A stretch of 17,690 nucleotides of DNA, from positions 1-17,690 of the forward strand of contig CAAFQR010000012.1 in assembly GCA_900765165.1 (NCBI GenBank), given 5' to 3'. Made by a program: the position numbers and the translations under genes. This document shows positions 12,725 to 17,690 of this stretch, in pieces. Source of the DNA: Veillonellaceae bacterium. GTDB taxonomy: Bacteria; Bacillota; Negativicutes; Veillonellales; Veillonellaceae. Position 1 is the stretch's first letter. The number at the start of each line of letters is the position of its first letter. Under the pieces are notes generated by a model. The model saw nothing but the letters and a program-made list of their open reading frames with translations, was not told the origin of the DNA and made no database searches.

Positions 12725-13114
12725 TTATACGCGACGACGTTTCGGAGGACGGCAGCCGTTGTGCGGAATCGGAGTAACGTCTTTAATGGAGTTAACTTCG
12801 AGACCTGCAGCCTGCAATGCACGGATAGCTGCTTCACGACCAGAACCCGGTCCTTTAACGAATACTTCAACCTGACGCAAGCCATGTTCCATAGCAGCTT
12901 TAGCAGCCTGTTCAGCAGCCATCTGAGCTGCGAACGGAGTGCTCTTACGGGAACCACGGAAGCCCAAACCACCGGCAGAAGCCCAGGAGAGAGCATTACC
13001 GTTAGTATCGGTAATCGTTACGATAGTGTTGTTGAAAGTGGAGCGAATATGAGCCGCACCAGATTCAATGTGTTTCTTTTCTTTTCTTTTAGTTCTTACA
13101 ACTTTCTTAGCCAC
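12725..13114 (-). CDS. rpsK: 30S ribosomal protein S11
   Basis: S11 lines the mRNA exit region of the platform of the 30S subunit. The 129 residues are full length, with the family blocks GAAHIRSTFNNTIVTITDTNG (about 19-39), WASAGGLGFRGSRKSTPFAAQ (about 44-64), VKGPGSGREAAIRAL (about 86-100) and the C-terminal DVTPIPHNGCRPPKRRRV (112-129). The start is GTG at 13114, with AAGGAGGG about nine bases upstream. In the operon it follows rpsM by 17 bases. Confidence 0.98.
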   Translation of the reverse strand: MAKKVVRTKRKEKKHIESGAAHIRSTFNNTIVTITDTNGNALSWASAGGLGFRGSRKSTPFAAQMAAEQAAKAAMEHGLRQVEVFVKGPGSGREAAIRALQAAGLEVNSIKDVTPIPHNGCRPPKRRRV

Positions 13115-13131
13115 GCTTTATCCCTCCTTTA

Positions 13132-13500
13132 TTATTTCTTCTTACCAGCGATTGCTTTTCTCGGGCCTTTACGAGTACGCGCATTAGTTTTGGTGCGCTG
13201 GCCACGGCAAGGCAAGCCATTGCGATGACGTTTACCGCGATAGGAGTTAATTTCGATTAAGCGTTTAATGTTAAGCGCTTCTTCACGACGAAGGTCACCT
13301 TCTACCTTGTAGTCTTCATCGAGCGTAGTACGGATTTTTGCAACTTCGTCTTCTGTAAGATCACGAACGCGAGTATCCGGATTGATACCAGTTTTAGCCA
13401 AAATTTCTTTGGACAAAGTCAAACCAATACCATAAATGTATGTCAAACCAATTTCAACACGTTTGTCACGTGGTAAATCTACACCGGCTATACGTGCCAT
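13132..13500 (-). CDS. rpsM: 30S ribosomal protein S13
   Basis: S13 sits in the head of the 30S subunit and contacts the P-site tRNA and the inter-subunit bridge. The 122-residue protein starts MARIAGVDLPRDKRVEIGLTYIYGIG and contains the helix-two-turn-helix region and the C-terminal RHRNGLPCRGQRTKTNARTRKG (about 96-117), whose basic tail reaches the P site. It starts at ATG 13500 with an upstream GGGAGGTGG and lies 21 bases after rpmJ. Confidence 0.98.
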   Translation of the reverse strand: MARIAGVDLPRDKRVEIGLTYIYGIGLTLSKEILAKTGINPDTRVRDLTEDEVAKIRTTLDEDYKVEGDLRREEALNIKRLIEINSYRGKRHRNGLPCRGQRTKTNARTRKGPRKAIAGKKK

Positions 13501-13521
13501 CTAATCATCCACCTCCCTGTA

Positions 13522-13635
13522 TTAACCTTGTTTCTGTTTATGTTTCGGATTTTCGCAAATTACCATTACGCGGCCTTTGCGTTTAATAATTTTGCATTTT
13601 TCGCATATCTTTTTAACTGATGGTTTAACCTTCAT
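13522..13635 (-). CDS. rpmJ: 50S ribosomal protein L36
   Basis: L36 is the smallest large-subunit protein and helps organise 23S rRNA. The 37-residue reading frame begins MKVKPSVKKICEKC and ends KHKQKQG. Its zinc ribbon is intact (Cys11, Cys14, Cys27, His32), so this is the zinc-binding form. The ATG at 13635 has AAAGGAGGT about seven bases upstream. It lies 24 bases after infA and 21 before rpsM, the standard place. Here a zinc-type L36 coexists with a zinc-free S4. Confidence 0.97.
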   Translation of the reverse strand: MKVKPSVKKICEKCKIIKRKGRVMVICENPKHKQKQG

Positions 13636-13659
13636 AAGTACCTCCTTTGTGGTGCCTGC

Positions 13660-13878
13660 TTATTTAAAGCGATAGGTAATGCGACCACGATTTAAGTCAT
13701 ATGGTGTCAGTTCCATAGTAACTTTATCACCGGGAAGGATACGAATAAAATTCATTCGCATTTTACCTGACACATGGGCAAGCACAATATGACCGTTTTC
13801 AAGTTCTACTTGAAACATAGCATTCGGCAATGCCTCTACGACCGTACCTTCCACTTCAATAACGTCTTCTTTTGACAT
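13660..13878 (-). CDS. infA: Translation initiation factor IF-1
   Basis: IF-1 occupies the A site of the 30S subunit during initiation, with IF-2 and IF-3. The 72 residues form one S1/OB-fold domain: MSKEDVIEVEGTVVEALPNAMF, VELENGHIVLAHVSGKMR (about 24-41), RILPGDKVTMELTPYDL (about 46-62) and the end GRITYRFK. Length and C-terminus match the family exactly. It lies 24 bases after map, without the extra RNA-binding gene seen there in some Firmicutes. Confidence 0.98.
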   Translation of the reverse strand: MSKEDVIEVEGTVVEALPNAMFQVELENGHIVLAHVSGKMRMNFIRILPGDKVTMELTPYDLNRGRITYRFK

Positions 13879-13902
13879 ATCTCATTATCCTCCGGTTACC
13901 GG

Positions 13903-14673
13903 TTATTTAATCAACCTAGGTTCATCACGCATGGTCAAAATTTCAGGTCCGTTTTCCGTAACGACTACGGTATGTTCAAAGTGTGCAGCCGGTTTACCAT
14001 CAACGGTAACAGCAGTCCAATCATCACCAAGAACTCGAACTTCATAAGACCCCATTGTAATCATCGGTTCGATGCAAAGTACCATACCCGGTTTTAAAAT
14101 CGGGCCATGGCCTGCTGCACCGTAGTTCGGAATTTGCGGATCTTCGTGCATTTCACGCCCAAGGCCGTGACCAACGAAATCTCGAACAACACCGAATCCG
14201 AATTTTTCACAATACGTCTGCACAGCATGAGAGATATCTCCCACTCTGTTCCCGACAACTGCCTGTTCAATTCCTTTAAACAGACTTTCTTCCGTGACCT
14301 TCAGCAATTTCATAACTTGCGGTTTCACCTTGCCGATAGGGACGGTAACACAGGAATCACCATGGTACCCGTTCACCGAAGAAACGAGGTCGATGCTAAT
14401 CACATCGCCGTTCTTCAGTTTACGATGGGCACTGGGGATACCGTGTACAACCTCTTCGTTGATCGAAGCGCAAATAGTTGCGGGATACCCATAGTAACCT
14501 TTGCAGCTCGGTTCACCACCGTGACTGCGAATGTATTCTTCGGCAAATTCATCTAACTCAAGCGTCGTAATGCCCGGTTTAGCTATTGCTATCAGCTGGG
14601 TCAGCGTATCTGCTGTAAGTTTACATGCCTGTCGGATATACTCAATTTCGTGAGGCGATTTCAAAATAATCAT
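13903..14673 (-). CDS. map: Methionine aminopeptidase, type I
   Basis: Map removes the initiator methionine from nascent proteins with small second residues. The 256-residue protein has the pita-bread fold and all five metal ligands: Asp95 in ISIDLVSS, Asp106 in YHGDSC, the histidine in VGHGLGREMHED (about 168-179), the glutamate in CIEPM (about 203) and that in HFEHT (about 233). His77 in VVHGIP is the conserved substrate-contacting histidine. There is no N-terminal SEC-C zinc extension, so it is the short type Ia form. It is placed between adk and infA, three bases after adk, the usual Firmicutes arrangement. Confidence 0.97.
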   Translation of the reverse strand: MIILKSPHEIEYIRQACKLTADTLTQLIAIAKPGITTLELDEFAEEYIRSHGGEPSCKGYYGYPATICASINEEVVHGIPSAHRKLKNGDVISIDLVSSVNGYHGDSCVTVPIGKVKPQVMKLLKVTEESLFKGIEQAVVGNRVGDISHAVQTYCEKFGFGVVRDFVGHGLGREMHEDPQIPNYGAAGHGPILKPGMVLCIEPMITMGSYEVRVLGDDWTAVTVDGKPAAHFEHTVVVTENGPEILTMRDEPRLIK

Positions 14674-14676
14674 TGA

Positions 14677-15240
14677 CTATTTCTCCAAAGCCGCAACGAT
14701 ATCTGTAAATACTTTATCCACATCCTGTAATCCGTTGATTTCTACGTACAAACCGCTGTTGCGATAGTAATCGATTAAGGGTTTTGTAGATTCTTCGTAT
14801 ACAGCAAGACGTTTCTGTACTGTTTCCGGTTTATCATCATCACGATTTTCAAGACGTGCACGTTCACTAATGCGACGAACGAGTTCTTCCGAGGGAACAT
14901 TAAGGTTCAATACAGCATCAAGAACGATTCCCATTTCTTTCAAAATGGCATCCAAGGACACAGCCTGTGCTGTCGTACGCGGAAAGCCATCAAGGATGAA
15001 GCCGTTTTTGCAATCATCCTTAGCCAAACGTTCACGAACGATACCAACGGTAACGCTATCCGGAACGAGTTGACCGGCGTCCATGTATTTCTTAGCCTCA
15101 AGTCCAAGGGGGGTACATTCCTTAACAGCAGCGCGGAACATATCTCCGGTTGAAATTTGAGGGATTCCATACTTATCAATCAGACGAGTCGCCTGTGTGC
15201 CTTTACCAGCACCGGGCGGTCCCATTAACAAAATATACAT
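14677..15240 (-). CDS. adk: Adenylate kinase (short-LID form)
   Basis: Adk interconverts ATP plus AMP and two ADP. The 187-residue enzyme has the P-loop GPPGAGKGT (7-15), the AMP-binding STGDMFR (30-36), GFILDGFPRT (80-89) with the family FPRT, and the hinge RDDDKPETVQKRL (about 132-145). The region that normally holds the LID domain of about 38 residues, often a four-cysteine zinc finger in Firmicutes, is reduced to a short turn (about 123-135, ISERARLENR) with no cysteine. This makes it the short-form enzyme rather than the 215-residue zinc-binding type common in neighbouring phyla. It lies between secY (11 bases) and map (3 bases). Confidence 0.96.
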   Translation of the reverse strand: MYILLMGPPGAGKGTQATRLIDKYGIPQISTGDMFRAAVKECTPLGLEAKKYMDAGQLVPDSVTVGIVRERLAKDDCKNGFILDGFPRTTAQAVSLDAILKEMGIVLDAVLNLNVPSEELVRRISERARLENRDDDKPETVQKRLAVYEESTKPLIDYYRNSGLYVEINGLQDVDKVFTDIVAALEK

Positions 15241-15251
15241 TGTGTTCCCTC

Positions 15252-16514
15252 CTACTTCACGAAACCTTTATAATGTCTGGTCAATACCAGCGATTCGACC
15301 TGTTGCATTGTATCAAGTGCAACACCGACTACGATAAGGAGTGCCGTACCACCGAAGTAAACACCTTCGATACCCGTTAAACCACCGATGAAGTTCGGCA
15401 GAATAGCGACGAAAGCTAAGAAAGCGGCACCGGCGAATGTGATTCGGGACATAACCCGATCCACATAGTCTGCAGTAGGCTTACCCGGACGAATGCCAGG
15501 GATAAATCCACCGTATTTTTTCATATTATCTGCCATATCCGTAATGTTAATCGAAATAGCTGTGTAAAAATACGTAAACAAGAAAATCAGCACGGCATAC
15601 AGAACTGTCTGTAAGAAGGTTCCCCATGCGAAATAGCTAGCTAACGTTCGAACCCAGTCAACCTGCACAAACTGTGCTAAGGTTACCGGAAACATTAAAA
15701 CGGATGACGCAAAGATAATTGGAATAACCCCTGCCTGGTTAACCTTTAACGGCAAGAAGGTTGAATGGCCACCGTACATTTTACGACCAACTACGCGTTT
15801 TGCGTATTGAATCGGAATGCGGCGCTGACCTTGCGTTACTGCGATTACAAAGACAATCATTGCAACAGCGATAATCGCAAAGAGAATTACTTGGAAAATG
15901 TTTACGGTTCCCACCTGTAAGTACTGATAAATAGTACTGAAACCAGACGGGAAACGTGCTACGATACCGGCGAAGATGATAAGCGAAATGCCATTGCCGA
16001 TACCGTGAGCTGTAATCTGTTCACCAATCCACATCAAAAGGCAAGTGCCTGCTGTAAGGATGATGGAAATTACAATTACGGACAAGAAGCTGTTGTCGAT
16101 TAATGCGTTGTTAGCACGAAGTGCATAGGACATACCGAATGCTTGGATGAAACCAAGAATAACGGTGCCATAGCGCGTAACCTTAGCAATCTTTTTACGT
16201 CCGTCTTCGCCTTCTTTACTCCACGCTTCAAAGGTCGGAATAACAGCGGTTAAGAGCTGCATAATAATCGACGCATTGATGTACGGGGTAATACTCATGG
16301 CAAAAATGGAGAATTTACTTAATGCACCACCGGCAAAGAGGTCAAGAAGACCAAATAATCCGCCGGAAGTGAATAAGCTTTCTATGACCGAAGCATCTAC
16401 GCCGGGGACTGGGATGTGAACGCCTGCCCTGAACACGATAAACATGAGTAACGTAAACGTTACTTTGTTACGAAGCTCCGTAATTTTGAGGATGTTCGAG
16501 AGGCCTTCTAGCAC
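15252..16514 (-). CDS. secY: Protein translocase subunit SecY
   Basis: SecY is the channel of the Sec translocon and moves secreted proteins and inserts membrane proteins. The 420-residue length and hydrophobic pattern fit the ten-helix fold. Landmarks are the N-terminal ELRNKVTFTLLMFIVFRAG and HIPVPGVD (plug-region entry), ITPYINASIIMQLL, FEAWSKEGEDGRKKI, GQRRIPIQYAKRVVGRKMYGG in the long cytoplasmic loop, and KYGGFIPGIRPGKPT, the ribosome- and SecA-binding loop. It starts at ATG 16514, one base after the rplO stop, so the two are probably translationally coupled. The secreted orphan at 1129-1593 is one likely client. Confidence 0.97.
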   Translation of the reverse strand: MLEGLSNILKITELRNKVTFTLLMFIVFRAGVHIPVPGVDASVIESLFTSGGLFGLLDLFAGGALSKFSIFAMSITPYINASIIMQLLTAVIPTFEAWSKEGEDGRKKIAKVTRYGTVILGFIQAFGMSYALRANNALIDNSFLSVIVISIILTAGTCLLMWIGEQITAHGIGNGISLIIFAGIVARFPSGFSTIYQYLQVGTVNIFQVILFAIIAVAMIVFVIAVTQGQRRIPIQYAKRVVGRKMYGGHSTFLPLKVNQAGVIPIIFASSVLMFPVTLAQFVQVDWVRTLASYFAWGTFLQTVLYAVLIFLFTYFYTAISINITDMADNMKKYGGFIPGIRPGKPTADYVDRVMSRITFAGAAFLAFVAILPNFIGGLTGIEGVYFGGTALLIVVGVALDTMQQVESLVLTRHYKGFVK

Positions 16515-16515
16515 C

Positions 16516-16956
16516 CTAGATCACCTCTACTTTTCCGCCTGCAGCTACAATTTTTTCTTCGGCAGTTTTAGTGAAACCGTTAGCGATTACCGTTAATTTC
16601 TTTTCCAACGTACCGTTGCCAAGAATGCGGATACCGTCGCGAACGTTTTTCAAAATGCCGGCTTCAATTAATGCAACCGGATCTACGGTAGCACCGTCTT
16701 CAAAACGGTTCAACTGAGCGATGTTAACCTCTGCATATTCTTTAGCAAAGATGTTTTTGAAACCGCGTTTCGGCAAACGACGATAAAGAGGCATCTGGCC
16801 GCCTTCGAAACCGGAGCGTACGCCGCCACCAGTACGGGAGTTCTGACCTTTCTGGCCGCGACCGGAAGTCTTACCTAAACCGGAACCTAAACCACGACCA
16901 CGACGGGTACGAGTTTTAGTAGAACCAGCTGCGGGAGTTAATTCATGAAGCTTCAT
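16516..16956 (-). CDS. rplO: 50S ribosomal protein L15
   Basis: L15 is an early-assembling large-subunit protein whose extended N-terminus threads through 23S rRNA. The 146 residues begin MKLHELTPAAGSTKTRTRRGRGLG and carry the Gly/Arg-rich extension GSGLGKTSGRGQKGQNSRTGG (about 25-45), then GFEGGQMPLYRRLPKRGF (about 49-66) and the globular C-terminal domain. The ATG has AAGGAGGT about five to six bases upstream. It lies 20 bases after rpmD. Confidence 0.98.
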   Translation of the reverse strand: MKLHELTPAAGSTKTRTRRGRGLGSGLGKTSGRGQKGQNSRTGGGVRSGFEGGQMPLYRRLPKRGFKNIFAKEYAEVNIAQLNRFEDGATVDPVALIEAGILKNVRDGIRILGNGTLEKKLTVIANGFTKTAEEKIVAAGGKVEVI

Positions 16957-16976
16957 CAGTGCACCTCCTTATCCTA

Positions 16977-17156
16977 TTAAATTTCTTCTACAGTTACTAA
17001 ATGTCTAACTTTATGAAGCATGCCCTGAATCTGCGGGGTTACTTCTTTTACTACCTGAGAGTTAGTCTTTTTCAAGCCTAACGCTTTTACAGTCGCGCGC
17101 TGGTCTTCAGGGCGACCGATCAAGCTTCTGGTCAATGTAATTTTTACCTGTGCCAT
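16977..17156 (-). CDS. rpmD: 50S ribosomal protein L30
   Basis: L30 is a small large-subunit protein with a ferredoxin-like fold. From the chosen ATG it has 59 residues: MAQVKITLTRSLIGRPEDQRATVKAL, LKKTNSQVV, and the C-terminal HKVRHLVTVEEI. The frame continues three codons upstream to a TTG at 17165, but that codon almost touches the AAGGGGG Shine-Dalgarno, while the ATG at 17156 is about ten bases from it. The ATG was therefore chosen. It follows rpsE by 18 bases. Confidence 0.96.
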   Translation of the reverse strand: MAQVKITLTRSLIGRPEDQRATVKALGLKKTNSQVVKEVTPQIQGMLHKVRHLVTVEEI

Positions 17157-17174
17157 ATCAGCCAATCCCCCTTA

Positions 17175-17675
17175 TTAACCGTAAATTTCAGCGACAGTCT
17201 TGCCACGCAATGCAGCAACGTCCTGAGCGCGTTTCAACTGAGCCAAACCTTCGATGGTTGCACGAACCATGTTATTCGGGTTGGAAGAACCGATGGATTT
17301 CGTCAAGATGTTACGAACACCAACAAGTTCCAATACGGCACGAACCGGGCCACCAGCGATAACGCCAGTACCTTCAGCAGCCGGTTTCAAGAAAACGCGG
17401 CCAGCACCGAAGGTGCCAGTTACGCTGTGAGGAATAGTACCGTTTTTCACAGCAACCTGAATCAAATTTTTCTTAGCGTCGTCAATGCCTTTACGGATTG
17501 CTTCCGGCACTTCCGCAGCTTTACCTAAACCAACGCCTACATAGCCGTTGCCATCACCAACAACTACTAAAGCGCTGAAGGAAAAACGACGACCGCCTTT
17601 TACTACTTTGGCTACGCGGTTGATGAATACTACTCTTTCTTTAAGATCAAGACTGGTGTAGTCAATTCTCGCCAT
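17175..17675 (-). CDS. rpsE: 30S ribosomal protein S5
   Basis: S5 lies near the mRNA entry channel and affects decoding accuracy. The 166-residue protein has the N-terminal double-stranded-RNA-binding-like domain (ERVVFINRVAKVVKGGRRFSFSALVVVGDGNGYVGVGLGKA spans about 13-53) and the C-terminal domain with FGAGRVFLKPAAEGTGVIAGG (about 109-129) and SNPNNMVRATIEGL. The gene is complete: its ATG is at 17675 and GGAGGAAC lies at the very right edge of the window. The next genes of the spc operon upstream (normally rplR and rplF) are outside. Confidence 0.98.
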   Translation of the reverse strand: MARIDYTSLDLKERVVFINRVAKVVKGGRRFSFSALVVVGDGNGYVGVGLGKAAEVPEAIRKGIDDAKKNLIQVAVKNGTIPHSVTGTFGAGRVFLKPAAEGTGVIAGGPVRAVLELVGVRNILTKSIGSSNPNNMVRATIEGLAQLKRAQDVAALRGKTVAEIYG

Positions 17676-17690
17676 GTCTATAGTTCCTCC

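Noticed and set aside
14107..14556. 149-codon + strand frame across map
   Set aside because: Antisense to a complete map gene with all metal ligands; no independent support.
1..17690. Mobile elements, CRISPR arrays, tRNA genes, toxin-antitoxin or defence genes
   Set aside because: No transposase, integrase, regularly spaced repeats, cloverleaf or defence-type protein was found on either strand.

Overview
This window comes from a low-to-mid GC bacterium with Firmicutes gene order, most likely a member of the Negativicutes (Veillonella and relatives). The genus is an inference. It rests on the order secY-adk-map-infA-rpmJ-rpsM-rpsK-rpoA-rplQ-ecfA1-ecfA2-ecfT-truA, on rpsD being absent from between rpsK and rpoA, and on a fused gamma/alpha 2-oxoacid:ferredoxin oxidoreductase subunit typical of anaerobes. 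I see no mobile element, CRISPR array, tRNA or rRNA.

Region 1 (1-1128): rpsD is alone on the + strand with its own promoter and terminator. A 427-bp AT-rich gap follows. It holds a long bidirectional terminator and a perfect palindrome. Region 2 (1129-4015): a small secreted orphan protein and a DUF362/dicluster-ferredoxin protein (both -) are followed by a divergent DapF-fold amino-acid racemase (+), whose upstream region carries a perfect 16-bp palindrome. Region 3 (4041-7753): queF (queuosine biosynthesis) and the translationally coupled korA-korB pair (both -), separated by a strong terminator that overlaps a probable queF promoter. An AT-rich control region lies upstream of korA. Region 4 (7745-11243): the energy-coupling factor module ecfA1-ecfA2-ecfT with truA, one tightly overlapping operon with its own promoter, ending in a terminator that reuses the last codons of truA. 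Region 5 (11244-17690): the end of the spc ribosomal operon running into the alpha operon, all on the minus strand (rpsE, rpmD, rplO, secY, adk, map, infA, rpmJ, rpsM, rpsK, rpoA, rplQ), closed by a bidirectional terminator. It enters the window already in progress, since the genes upstream of rpsE lie beyond the right edge.

The genes serve core functions: ribosome assembly, transcription, protein export and N-terminal processing (secY, map), nucleotide balance (adk), vitamin or metal uptake (ECF), tRNA modification (truA, queF) and anaerobic 2-oxoacid metabolism (korAB). The less ordinary content is the racemase, the DUF362 ferredoxin protein, the secreted orphan, the displaced rpsD and several palindromic sites in the long intergenic regions. 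I found no convincing undescribed multi-gene system. Several genes start with TTG or GTG, and I moved several starts inward on ribosome-binding-site evidence (stated in each entry).
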